A stretch of 64,000 bases of DNA from Phymorhynchus buccinoides (taxonomy: Eukaryota > Mollusca > Gastropoda > Neogastropoda > Raphitomidae), in the NCBI GenBank assembly GCA_017654935.2, contig CM065703.1, positions 45,883,627-45,947,626 of the forward strand. Reading direction: 5' to 3'. Position 1 is the first letter of the stretch. Each line of letters opens with the position of its first letter. Shown one piece after another: positions 23,001 through 33,589 of the stretch. Made by a program: the position numbers and the translations under genes. Under the pieces are notes generated by a model, which did not search any database, had not been told where the DNA came from, and worked only from the letters and a program-made list of their open reading frames with translations.

Positions 23001-24655
23001 TTCTCCTACAGTCAAGGCCAGTACGGTTCATATTTCTATTAATAATCAGTTTCCTTTCATAACCTATCAATTGTGCAAGATCAAAATAGCTCACAACTTT
23101 CTAACTTGGAGAACTATATTGTGGATGAGTGGGATTTTCTTGCTACGGTGAAGTGGTTAGTATTATTTAGATCTGCATGCATGGCGTCTCGCTTCTTCGT
23201 TGCGTGTTTGATTATCAGCTGATTTTATCTGAAAGAGGTAAAATATCGGTATATAATCGTTATTATGACTTTGCAATGGGATATTGCTTTCATCCTATCT
23301 CTCGAGACCTTGATGTCTATCCTATTCGGTCTGCGATCTCATAGGTTAAACACCAAGTTTCTTGAGATAGAAAAAAGCAATATCCCACTGCAAAGTCATA
23401 ATAACTGATAATATACTGATATCCAAGAGAGCCAAAGAAGGCTGCTAAGCGTGGAATATAAAATCATAACTTGACATATCATTTGCGTATATTAACCCAT
23501 AGGCTTAGTCTAAATGCACGTGAGAAAAAGGTGTAACAATACACGTTGCCAAGAAACCTGACGTCAAAGTTATTTATTTTCGCATAGCATTGTTATCATT
23601 ATCATGCATAGAGATACACACGCATGCAACTAACTTCAGTGTTCAAACCATAGACTAGAGTAGTAAAGGGGGCTGCGTATCCCTAAAAATGACGCAAGCA
23701 TGACGTGATTTCTCTACAATTTCTACGATTTCAAGGTGGTGTACGTGCGTACCAGACACTCCAGGTAGTGTGACTGCTAATAGAGTAGAGCAAACACTAT
23801 CTGGTGTGTCGGGTACCCCACCAATGCGCACACCTGTTGGTACTCTAGACCCATTTTTATATGGGGACATCAAAAAACGTCATCTTTCTGAAAGTATGCA
23901 AACACTGAAATTACGTCATCACTGACATTTCACACTTGAATTACATCATCACTGACATTTCGTCAGTGGAATATTATGGCAAATAGGTGGTTGCAGTTTG
24001 ATAATAACAGTTCATTTTCAGCCCAAGAAACAAGCTGGTACATATAATCTGAGAATGTGTGCAATGGTATTTTTAAAAACTATGTAAGCCTATCATTTTG
24101 GAAATAACACAACTATTATTGCGAAAAATTATGAACGTTACTTACTGTTATAAAAGATCACTCCCCTCTTTTGTTATCATAGACTTGCCCAATCTAAATT
24201 TGGACCTAATGATTTTTGCTACTGGTGTGTCGATTCCATTGTAAAGACTGTGAGGTTTTTCTACAGTTAAGGCCAGTACGGTTCGTGTTTCTATTAATAA
24301 TCAGTTTCCTTTCATAACCTATCGCTTGTGCAAGATCAAAATAGCTCACAACTTTCTAACTTGGAGAACTATATTGTGGATGAGTGGGATTTGGTTGCTA
24401 CGGTGAAGTGGTTTGTATTATTTAGATCTTCATGCATGGCGTCTCTTCTTCGTTGCATGTTTGATTATCAGCTGATTTTATCTGAAAGAGGTAAATATCG
24501 GTATATAATCGTTATTATGACATTGCAATGGGATATTGCTTTCATTCTATCTCTCGAGACCTTGATGTTTATCCAATTCGGTCTTGGTCTCGAGAGATAG
24601 GATGAAAGCAATATCCCACTGCAAAGTCATAATAACTGATATTGTTGAGAAGGAA
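20081..24655. repeat. Four-copy tandem array of ~1.17-1.23-kb units
   Basis: Units start near 20081, 21310, 22481 and 23689 with ATGACGCAAGCATGACGT-like sequence (periods about 1229, 1171, 1208). Each unit has palindrome 1 (GGTGGGGTAC..., GTACCAGACACTCCAGGTAG and its complement around a TAATAGAGTAGAG loop, 20127-20214 in unit 1) and palindrome 2 (ATTATGACATTGCAATGGG, ATATTGCTTTCATCCTATC and its complement, about 20879-21032 in unit 1). The linker with AGCCAAAGAAGGCTGCTAAG and TTGACATATCATTTGCG joins units and is absent before unit 1 and after unit 4. Units differ by scattered changes. No sustained coding frame. Confidence 0.95.
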
Positions 24656-24834
24656 GAAACGAGAGTTCAAAAAGAAAAAAGCAGTTCTCAATTTTGGATA
24701 TAAGTTAGAAGTATGGGTTGTGGTAACACGGATGGATGTAGAAATAATATTAAAACTGGTGACTGGTTCATTTACTTCATGCAGGGGTGCATGTGGGTCT
24801 GCCTGAAGCCTGAATTCAGGCAATTTGATGCAGG

Positions 24835-24965
24835 TTCAGGCAGTGGTCTGCCTCAAGACTCAAGACTACTTTATTATCTCAAAAGTGAGAAATTGATTTG
24901 TGGCACGATATAAACACATATACAATAAGAACATCATAATTAAATACCCAACACATAAAACGTCA
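24835..24965 (-). mobile_element. LINE 3' terminus
   Basis: On the minus strand, AATTTCTCACTTTTGAGATA, ATAAAGTAG and (TCTTGAG)n form the 3' end and short tandem tail of a non-LTR element. It is probably the 3' end of the element whose polymerase lies at 25958-26790, with microsatellites expanded in between. Confidence 0.55.
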
Positions 24966-25138
24966 TAGGACATGTAAAAAGAAACCACGATTATTCATAT
25001 AATGCACCTGCACATACAAAAAGGATTAGGATAAAGTAAGACGAACACATGAAATAGAATGCAATAGGTCGATATAACCAAATCACAGTTTAAAAACAAC
25101 AGAGAAGTGGATGCGTAAGCGCGCATACACGCACTCAC

Positions 25139-25158
25139 AGAGAGAGAGAGAGGGGGAG

Positions 25159-25250
<92 letters not shown>

Positions 25251-25573
25251 TACAAAGACAAGAAAAAGACAAAATTTAGGTATAAGTGAGATGAACATAT
25301 TATGAATTATAATGCGTTAATACATAAAAATATAAATAATTAAACAATGCATCACATTAGGAAGTACATAGACAAGATAAGACAGTAAATTTGTAGATTT
25401 ATGCAAAATACTTATACAAACAGTGCATTAAAATTCATCCCATACACATGGCATAACATGCATTTTCCAATTATAAACAAAAATCAATATTAAAACTGCC
25501 AATAATGGAACATGCGCAAACACCCATCCCTCCATCACCCCGCCCAGTATACACACTCACCAGAGAGACAGGG

Positions 25574-25628
<55 letters not shown>
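25139..25628. repeat. (GA)n microsatellites
   Basis: GA runs at 25139-25246 and 25576-25627, with AT-rich DNA between them. Confidence 0.95.
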
Positions 25629-25631
<3 letters not shown>

Positions 25632-25679
25632 TACATTTTCCATACCATTCACCTCAATCGCTAAGCACACACATTTGAC

Positions 25680-25835
25680 ATTCGCTCAGAATCACATTCA
25701 TTTGTTCAACAGGGATATGGATGCTGGGATAAAACTATTTCTTGTCCGTAGAGTCTTGCATTTGGGCATGCGGTAGCGTCTTCCAGAGGGTAAAAGCTCG
25801 TAGAATTGACTAGGATCGTAGCTGCTGTCGATGGT
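25680..25835 (-). mobile_element. C-terminal end of the reverse transcriptase at 25958-26790
   Basis: Minus-strand translation reads YELLPSGRRYRMPKCKTL, RTRNSFIPASISLLNK then stop. LPSGRRYRxPxCxTxRxxNSFIPxxIxLLN is the usual last block of this retrotransposon clade. It is separated from the polymerase by an insertion at 25838-25957. Confidence 0.8.
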
Positions 25836-25837
25836 AA

Positions 25838-25957
25838 TCACTCACGCTTTCCCTTTTACACGTCGCTCATACAGCACACTCATATTTTCACACCAAGAAA
25901 GCTTGTAGCTTACTCTTTTATCGTCATTAAAGATCATTTTGACTTGACTTGACTTGA
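25838..25957 (+). mobile_element. Short LINE 3' end inserted into another LINE
   Basis: Plus-strand AGCTTACTCTTTTATCGTC, ATTAAAGATCATTTT and (GACTT)n repeats look like a 3'-terminal LINE fragment with tandem tail. It interrupts the minus-strand reverse transcriptase, so the last residues of the long minus-strand frame here are not retrotransposon protein. Confidence 0.55.
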
Positions 25958-26790
25958 CACCATGCTGCAAAAGAAGAAACTTGATCAAAATATACAGAGT
26001 CAGAGTTTTTAAGTCTTGGAGAGCAGAATCATCAGAGTATTTCACAAGTGGGGTGGAGTCAGTGCCAGTACAGTTATTAGTGTAGAGACTGAAGAGGACA
26101 GGTGAGAGTACAGTGCCTTGAGGAGAGCCGATAGAAGTGTGCTTTAAGGACGAGATAGCTTTCTGAAAGCGGACAGACTGAGATCTATTGACGAGAAAAC
26201 TGATTATCCATTTAACAAAGCGAGGACAGACATCGTAGGAAAGGGGTTTAGTGGCCAGTTGATGAGGTTGGATTGTGTTGAAGGCAGATGAGAAATCAGT
26301 AAAGAGAATCCGTACAAAAGAGCCAGGTTTTTCCAGGTGTGTAAATGTGTTGTGAAGGAGAGTGAGTGTTGTATCGTCTGTATTTCTGTTGGGTTTGTAT
26401 GCAAACTGATTAGGATCAAGGAAAGGGGTAGTCTGTGCTGTGATGTATTTGAGAATGAGTCTTTGAAAGCATTTAATAATGATGGAGGTCAAAGCAACAG
26501 GGCAATAGTCATTCAAGGAAGAGGGCTTAGCTTTCTTTGGGACAGGACAGATGATAGACTTTTTCCAGAGATCAGGAACAGAACAAGCATTCACAGACCA
26601 TGAAAACAACATACTAAAAACATGACATAATTGACTAGCACACGATTTCAAAAGACGCCCGCTGATATTGTCAGGGCCAACAGCTTTTCTGATCTTCAGT
26701 TTGTTCAACAAACCCTCCACTTCTGCATCCTCAATCACACATTCACTCGCATCGTCCACACGCCTGAAGACAGAGCTCTTCTCATGCTAA
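25958..26790 (-). pseudogene. Non-LTR reverse transcriptase (jockey superfamily), partial
   Basis: The minus strand encodes fingers and palm: GLLNKLKIRKAVGPDNISG, SIICPVPKKAKPSSLNDY, PVALTSIIIKCFQRLILKYI, FAYKPNRNTDDTTLTLLHN, RILFTDFSSAFNTIQPHQL, then IGSPQGTVLSPVLFSLYTN and LVKYSDDSAL. The A-box aspartate (TDFSSAFN) and the SDD active-site pair are visible; a first-residue variant of YADD is normal for this clade. The frame is open upstream of 26759 through SVFRRV. There is no endonuclease and the 3' part is split by another insertion, so the copy is inactive. It is a relative of the element at 33590-35128. Confidence 0.9.
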
Positions 26791-26799
26791 TGTTGCTCT

Positions 26800-27370
26800 C
26801 AATTTGACCATTATAGCAAGGGTTATATGATGGGAAGTTCAGGCAACAGCTTTGGTCATCGCATGCACCCATGTCAGGGATCTTCTTCAAAATCAGGAAG
26901 GCAATGATGAACACATTACTACAGATATTGACTTGATCAAAGAAAATGAGCATGTTTTGAGCAAAGAGATATATATGTAGAAGAAGTAAGTAGAGCAATA
27001 ACTAAGCTTAAAAGTGGAGCCTGATGGATGAGTTTTTGCAAGAAACACGTCGAGAGCACGAGAAAGACAGCCTTTTCAAGGATCAGAACACTCACGTTGC
27101 TCTGGTTTCCTAGAAATCAAACCGTCAAAACAGTGATTCCTCCTTGGCTAAGATGCCGGAGAGAGAAGCCATTTTGGATGGGATGGGTGGAGGCCACTCA
27201 TTGTGGTTGAAGGTTTTTTCTTCTTTGTAGTGCAGTAAAAAAACAGTTGGAACTATTTCCTTTGAGGTGAGCGAAACTCCTTTAGGTAAAGAATATACAA
27301 TTTTTAAAAAATAAGTAAGAACCTCTCTGGTTTAACTAAGTAGGCTTTCAGTTCGTTTCTCCTTTTAGTC
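26800..27370. other. No gene recognised
   Basis: Mixed DNA after the truncated 5' end of the reverse transcriptase. A 60-codon plus-strand frame near 27028 shows no domain. Confidence 0.5.
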
Positions 27371-28214
27371 CTTTGCCGATCTACGATCGCAAAGGAGTAT
27401 GTTTTCGTTCAGGTTTGTTTCCTTTTTTGGTTTTTTTTTTGTTTGTTCTTCTTTTCTGTCTGTCCCAAGGATCTCCCGAACCACTTGACCGAATCGCTTC
27501 AAATTGTGTGTGGTTGTGTGTCCCCATGAGAGGAAGGCATCCGCGCAAAACGTTTTGCCGCCCTGACCTTGACCTTGGCGTATGACGTTGAAAACCGAAA
27601 ACCGTTAAGGGGCCATAACTTCCACACCGCAGGTCCTAGAGTCTTCAAACTTGGCATGGAGGTACTTTCCCTTATGGCCGTTCTGCTGATGGCGTACCAA
27701 TGAAGGTCAAGGACAAGGTCAGGGAGATCGGTATGCCTTGAAAGTGGTAGGGGTCTAATAATTGGGATTTTCTGTCCCACGCATATCTCCCGAACCGCTT
27801 CACCGAATCGTTTCCAATTTTGTGTGGTGGCGTGTCACCATGAGAGGAAGGCATCCGCGCATAAATTATTGCCGTTGTGACCTTCACCTTGGTGTATGAC
27901 CTTGAAAACCGAAAATATTTAAAGGGGCTATAACGTCCACACCGTTGGTCTTAGGAATTTCAAACTTGGCATGTAGGTACTTTGGCTTACGGTTGTTCTG
28001 ATTATTGCATACCGATCAAGGTCACGGTCAAGGTCATGGAGATCGGTAGGCCTTGAAAGTAGTAGGGGTCTAAAAATTGGGTTTTCAGCCACAAAAGTAA
28101 AAATATAATATTTCACGGACCCGGCGAAACCGGTACTCAGCGTTACCGGTACTTGGCGTTACCTGTACTAGGCGTTACCGGTACTAGGCGTTACCAGTAC
28201 GGGGCGTTGTGCTA
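27371..28214 (+). mobile_element. Helitron-like non-autonomous element
   Basis: It starts near TTTGCCGATCTACGATCGC, continues GGATCTCCCGAACCACTTGA, and holds two ~300-bp internal repeats. Each has CATGAGAGGAAGGCATCCGC, GACCTTGACCTTGG, a TTCAAACTTGGCATG block and AAGGTCAAGG. It ends with GTTACCGGTACTAGGC units and CTAGT. The 'unsettled-target' phrase (CGAACCxCTTxACCGAATC...TTCAAA...) and CTAG ending suit Helitron-derived repeats. A reverse copy of the 5' half lies at 33040-33440. No Rep/helicase is present. Confidence 0.55.
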
Positions 28215-28215
28215 G

Positions 28216-28990
28216 TATAAATTGAATTGACAAGAATCAGGAAATACATTGTGGAGGAAGGGGGACAAAATCAATCTAAACAAATGCTTTATGAGTATGA
28301 CATCAACAAAACACAAGAAATTACTTTCATCCTCCATCTTCTCTCCCCCCCCCCCCCCCCCCCCCCCCATAAAGTGAACAAAAAAACAACAACAAACAAA
28401 CAACAACAACAAAAACCTCATGTTTAAAAACAAGATGTATACAAATTAACCATGTCATGAATAAACATTTTAAAAAAAGAAGTTCAGAAGCTACATAGGA
28501 GATTAATAGACTATGTGATGTTGTTTATATGTTTGATTATAAGGTACTTATGGTATTTTTTCTTGAAAACATTGAGACTTGAATGAACATTAAAAGAAGC
28601 TAAAATCGTATTCCACAAACAACCGCCCGAATACAACAGACTAGTCTTGAAGAGATCAACTCTTGGAAGAGGTACTTTGATTTTAAGAACATTGCGGACG
28701 AGGTTTAATTCAAATGTATGTTTTAAAGCAGGAGGAGCGCGATCAGACATTATTTTAAACATGAAAATGGCTTTGTTATATTCAAGTTTCCATTGTAGAG
28801 GCAGTATTCCTAGGTGCTGATAGTCCGTATGAGTAATGGACGATGATTTCAGAAGGATCAACTTAAGACCACGCCTGTACAAACTAAATAAAGGTTTTAG
28901 ATTCTTTCCACTAGCTGAATCCCATAGTGTAGAGGCATAGTTAGTATGTGATTGGATATAAGCATTGAAAAGCAATTTGCGACTGTCCAT
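28216..28990 (-). mobile_element. Non-LTR retrotransposon 3' part (CR1/L2-like) with 3' UTR
   Basis: Minus-strand coding portion: LLFNAYIQSHTNYASTLWDS, LYRRGLKLILLKSSSITHTD, YQHLGILPLQWKLEYNKAIF, PLPRVDLFKTSLLYSGGCLW and a final FKKKYHKYLI. This is the intact-looking C-terminal quarter of a reverse-transcriptase polyprotein. The 3' UTR runs to 28216 and matches 7620-7920 on the plus strand. The 5' side is cut by a (GA)n tract at 29008, and the 3' end is cut by the Helitron-like element ending CTAG at 28214. Confidence 0.85.
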
Positions 28991-29002
28991 ATCAAGAAAA
29001 TG

Positions 29003-29007
<5 letters not shown>

Positions 29008-29074
<67 letters not shown>
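29008..29074. repeat. (GA)n microsatellite
   Basis: About 33 GA units, sitting between two unrelated retrotransposon fragments of opposite orientation. Confidence 0.97.
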
Positions 29075-29076
<2 letters not shown>

Positions 29077-29099
29077 CCTATAGCATTAACATAGACATT

Positions 29100-29470
29100 T
29101 GTAAATATGTTAGGATCACTTCTAAATTAAAAGTCAAACGAAAATCACCATGTTTTCTTTTTTGTTGTTGGGAGGGGGAACCGGGTATTTTTCCAGTATT
29201 AGGAATAACATTTTCTACTACCGTTGATAACATTGTGAACATAAACTTTGAAAATAAAATAATACAGATGCAAAACATTTGGGCCAAATGGAGAAAAAGA
29301 AATCCAACACCTTTTGGTAAAATTGCAGTTTTAAAATCGTTAGCAATTTCAAAAAGTTGTACACTTATTTAGAAATGTTCCAGACCCTAGTGATAACTTT
29401 TTAAAGGAACTTGATTCATTGTTTTACAACTTTTTGTGGGACGGGAAACCCAATCGAATTAGCAAAACAT
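29100..29470 (+). mobile_element. L1/Tx1-like reverse-transcriptase fragment
   Basis: Plus-strand translation gives LGITFSTTVDNIVNINFENK, IIQMQNIWAKWRKRNPTPFG, KIAVLKSLAISK. After a stop it continues LFKELDSLFYNFLWDGKPNR, ISK. The LGIxFS, IxxIWxxRxLTPxGRIxVIKSLxxSK and FxWxGKPxRI pattern is typical of the thumb/connection of L1/Tx1-clade polymerases. Internal stop and truncation at both ends. Confidence 0.8.
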
Positions 29471-29700
29471 GTCTTTTGTTGTTGTTGATTTTTGTTTTTT
29501 GACCCTCCACTGTCCCGGCCTTTCTTTTCATTTCTTTTTTTGTTTGTTTTCTCTTTCTTTTTTCTTTCCTTCTTTATATTTTTTTTGGAGGCGGCACATC
29601 TTTTTTTTCTTTCTTTTTCTTTCCCCTTTTCCCCCTCACTTCTTTCATACATTTGTCTGCGTGATGAGCTAAGATGGACATTTTTCTTCGGTATAGTTTA
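29471..29700. repeat. Pyrimidine-rich low-complexity stretch
   Basis: T/C-rich TTTCTTTC-type sequence. Phe/Ser and Lys/Glu frames on either strand are compositional artefacts. Confidence 0.7.
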
Positions 29701-29775
29701 GTGATTTAATCTGATACATAAGTGTCTGGGTTTCTTGTATGACTTCGAGTTTGGTGTACTAACCATTCATACTCT

Positions 29776-29925
29776 GTGTGTGTGCGTGTGTGTGTGTGCG
29801 TGTCTGTGTGTGTATATGTGTGTGTGTGCGTGTGTGTGCGCGTGTGCGTGTGTGTGCGTGCGTGTGTGTTCATGCGTGCGTGTGTGTATGTGCGTGTGTG
29901 CTCGCGCGCATGTGTGTGTGTATGT
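29776..29925. repeat. Imperfect (TG)n/(CGTG)n microsatellite
   Basis: TG, CGTG and TATG repeats. Frames across it are artefacts. Confidence 0.95.
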
Positions 29926-30449
29926 GCAACATAAAACAATTATGCCCGTAATGTCAACCATTGGTTATTAATTAACACACTATCAACTCTGTCATTACTA
30001 TCATCATCGTTGTTACCATCAATAAGAACATTAATCAATTACTACGCACACTTTGTCCAGTAAAGCGTCATACAAGTTGGTATTATAAAAGTATGTGCGT
30101 GTGTACACATCTGCTTTTAAAAAAAGACATAGAAATATAACAAAAGCGAGGAAAGAGTTGAAAGACCTAATCCTTTTCATGTTCCATATTCCCCCGGTGC
30201 ACCATACTCTTGCACGAGCGAAATCGAAAGGGTGCAAGAGGGTGCGGAGGACATGGAAAGCGAAGAGGCGTGTTTCCCCTGTAGCCTCTTTCTTGATGAA
30301 AGAAAGGTTATACTAAGGCTGTATTTTGTGTGTATGTGCTCCGTAAGTGTATATGTGTGAATGTGTGTCTCTGTGTGTGCAGATACTTAGTGATTATGTG
30401 TTTCTGTGTGTGCACTTTTATACTTCTCTTAGTTGCAACAGTTTTTCAA

Positions 30450-31745
30450 ATATAGTTGATATTGGCAGTTTAGATTCAGTTTTTTGTATATGCTTATACA
30501 CATCTTGGCAATTATCATAATATGGTTTAGTTTCAATAGTGTGTGTCTGTCAATGTTATCTTGTTTAAGAATTCCAAACAGCACATTTTGTTCAGAAACT
30601 TCAATTTTGTTGTTGTATGCTGTTAATATATATTGACTAACATTTTTCCAAAAAGATTTAACTCTAGGACATTGAAAAAAGAAATGTTCAATGTAATCAA
30701 TTTCATCACTGCACCTCTTACACTATCGCTACCGAAAATATTTCTATCATCTCATGTTTAAACGTCAATCAATGGTTGATAGCAAAGCCATGTTGATTCA
30801 AAGTCATCATAAGACATGTTAATTTTAGCAATATATTCTTCAACGCGATATTTATGTCAGATATTTTCTGAAAGCAGGAAAATGAGGACACACTTTTTCC
30901 ATTCTTGATTTATATAGAACAAATTTAGCAGTAATAACTATATAATCCAACACATTATCCGCTTCTGAAAAAGAATCAGTATCAAAAATTACCAATTCCT
31001 TTGTTAAAGCTACATTTTGCGCATCGGCACACTTGTCTTGCATAAATCGTTGAAGATTAGTCCAGAAACCTGTTATCACATTGTATGAAAATAACAAATG
31101 TACAATGGTTTCTTTTTCAGATTTGCAAAAAGTACATTCATCATTGTCACCGATTTTCATTTTTTTCTCAAATACTATTTGTGGCTACAATTCTGTGAAC
31201 GACTCTGATTTGGAACCGTTTCATTTTAACCTCTTATTTTTTGTATTTTATGAAATATTGTCTTCCAATTCAGACTTTCTAATACTTCATTATTTCATTT
31301 CTCACAGCAATTTGGTTGAGAGCTATCCGTACATAATATGTCATGGTATAATATTGTCTTCCAATTCAGACTTTCTAATACTTCATTATTTCATTTCTCA
31401 CAGCAATTTGGTTGAGAGCTATCCGTACATAATATGTCGTAGTATAACCGAGTTCCGTTTTTAATTTTTATAAGGGCATTTTGAGCTTTTCGAGAGCTTT
31501 TACACTTATTACTATCTATAATAATATTCTTTGAACTAATGTACTTTTAATAGATTGCACGCAACCTAAGTAAAGCACAAAGTTGATTCTAATTGCATAT
31601 GTGCTTCTGAATTGCTCATATGTAAGGAAAGATCCTGTTTGGCTGATTAAATCAGCAATGCGAAAAACACCTTTGTCCATCCATTCTTTGAAGTATATAG
31701 GTTTCCCCCCTAATTTAATATTTTCATTGTACAAAAATATTAAGT
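30450..31745 (-). mobile_element. L1/Tx1-like non-LTR retrotransposon, C-terminal part, broken
   Basis: Minus-strand pieces in order: KLGGKPIYFKEWMDKGVFRI, ADLISQTGSFLTYEQFRSTY (about 31700-31590), then MKIGDNDECTFCKSEKETIV, HLLFSYNVITGFW (about 31160-31060), ending FVLYKSRMEKVCPHFPAF. The CxxCxxxxExxxHLFxxC-like zinc motif survives but the last cysteine is replaced (SYNV). Frames are interrupted, and a 96-bp direct duplication (31255 and 31351) lies in the middle. Dead copy. Confidence 0.8.
31255..31446. repeat. 96-bp tandem duplication inside a retrotransposon
   Basis: ATATTGTCTTCCAATTCAG and the next ~75 bp repeat immediately at 31351 with almost no difference. The copies are nearly identical while the host element is decayed, so the duplication is recent. 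Confidence 0.95.
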
Positions 31746-31776
31746 AACGATGCAATATAAAACACTTGGAAGTACA

Positions 31777-31850
31777 CACACACACACGCACGCATACACG
31801 CACGCACGCACGCACCCGCACACGCACACGCACACGCACACGCACACGCA

Positions 31851-31888
<38 letters not shown>

Positions 31889-31905
31889 CACCACCCTCAC
31901 ACATG

Positions 31906-31945
<40 letters not shown>

Positions 31946-32162
31946 CTAAACAAACGATTTGTATAAAAGTAATAATAGGACAAAATGCATAAAACAAATG
32001 AAAATGGAGAATATGAATTCATATCACAAACGGTACTAAATCATATAATAATATAATAATGTATGTTGAAATTCAACACAGCAACAAAGTCAACCTCTCT
32101 GACCCCCTCCCCCCTTCTCTCTCCTTATCTCTCCCCCCCCCCCCCCCGCCCCCCTCCCCCCC

Positions 32163-32243
<81 letters not shown>
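31777..32243. repeat. (CA)/(CACG), poly-C and (CT)/(CA) low-complexity cluster
   Basis: CA/CACG runs at 31777-31942, C-rich tract near 32128-32165, CT then (CA)n at 32165-32243. Frames across are artefacts. Confidence 0.95.
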
Positions 32244-32245
<2 letters not shown>

Positions 32246-32264
32246 CTAATAGCAAATAGAACAA

Positions 32265-33440
32265 GGGCATCGCCGAGCGGCAGATATGTCCTTTGCCGGC
32301 TACGCCCTGTACATGCCCCGCCATGTACCTACCTTGCCCCTCACATCTTAGGCCCCCGTCCTCCTTGTGTCCTTTGGGTAATGCACTTACACACCCTTGA
32401 CGGGGTGCAAATCTTTTTCTGGGATGCACACCCTTAATGCACACCCTTAACACTGAGACATGTCTGCCGCTCGGCGACATTTAAGCCCCACGTGGCACAT
32501 TTTGTGCTACGATGTCTTTTACTTTGAGTATTAGACCCCCTCCTTTACCGGGATGTACACCCTTAATCAATGGGGTGTACACCCTTAACTCGGAGACATG
32601 TCTGCCGCTCGGCAACATTAAAATCCCTCGTGGCATAATTTGTACTGCAATGTCTTCTACTCTTCGTTTTACACCCCCACACAAAATTTGGAGTGATTGT
32701 ATACAGTATTTCACGAGATATAGGAGGGTGAAGAAAAACGGAAACATGTCTGCCGCTCGGCGACATTGTATTTCCGAGGAATACGTTTTGTACGAATGTG
32801 TTACACTGTTAGTCTGACATCCTCACACAAAATTTAATGGGATTCTGTCTTCTAGTTCACAAGATACAGCTTGCACAAGAAATATATAGCGCAAAGAAGG
32901 AAATTTCGGTTTTCAAGGTCACACTTCAAGGTCAAAGTCAGCATGGCCATACTTTATGCTCGGATGTTTTCTACTCTAGATTATACAGTACCACACACAA
33001 TCTGAAGCACTTCTGTCAAGTACAAATGCGGAAAATATGGCTTAAACCCCAATTTTTAGACCCCTATCAGTATCACTTTTAAGGCCTACTGATCTCCCTG
33101 ACCTTGACCTTGACTTTGATCGGTATGCTATCATCAGAAGCCAAAGTACCTACATGCCAGGTTTGAAGACTCTAAGACCAACGGTGTGGAAGTTATGGCT
33201 CCTTAAATATTTCCGGTTTTCAAGGTTATACGCCAAGGTCAAGGTCACGACGGCGATAATTTATGCGCGGATGCCTTCCTCTCATGGTAACACACCACCA
33301 CACAAACTTTGAAGCGGTCAAGCAGTTCGGGAGATATCCTTGGGACAGTCAGAAAAAAACCCAACAACAACAAAAAACAAAAAAAGAAACATACACGAAC
33401 GAAAACATACTCCTTTGCAATCGTAGATCGGCAAAGGACA
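32265..33440 (-). mobile_element. Helitron-like non-autonomous element with hairpin boxes
   Basis: On the minus strand it starts near TTTGCCGATCTACGATTGC, runs through CCCGAACTGCTTGACCGCTT, the CATGAGAGGAAGGCATCCGC and GACCTTGACCTTGG blocks, and ends near TGCCGCTCGGCGATGCCC. The first 400 bp match 27371-27780. A GCCGAGCGGCAGACATGT box recurs at about 32461, 32601 and 32751, and in opposite orientation at 32271. Each box can pair with the inverted one. No replicase. Confidence 0.55.
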
Positions 33441-33589
33441 ATGATTTCAATACAGAACCCACATCACCAGCAGATGACAATATAAAAATGTAATTTAACA
33501 GTAAACTATCACATAATTCATAGTCATACAAGAAAAATCATTTCCTTTGAAAAAAAACCCACACACATGCGCACACGCGCACGCACGCC

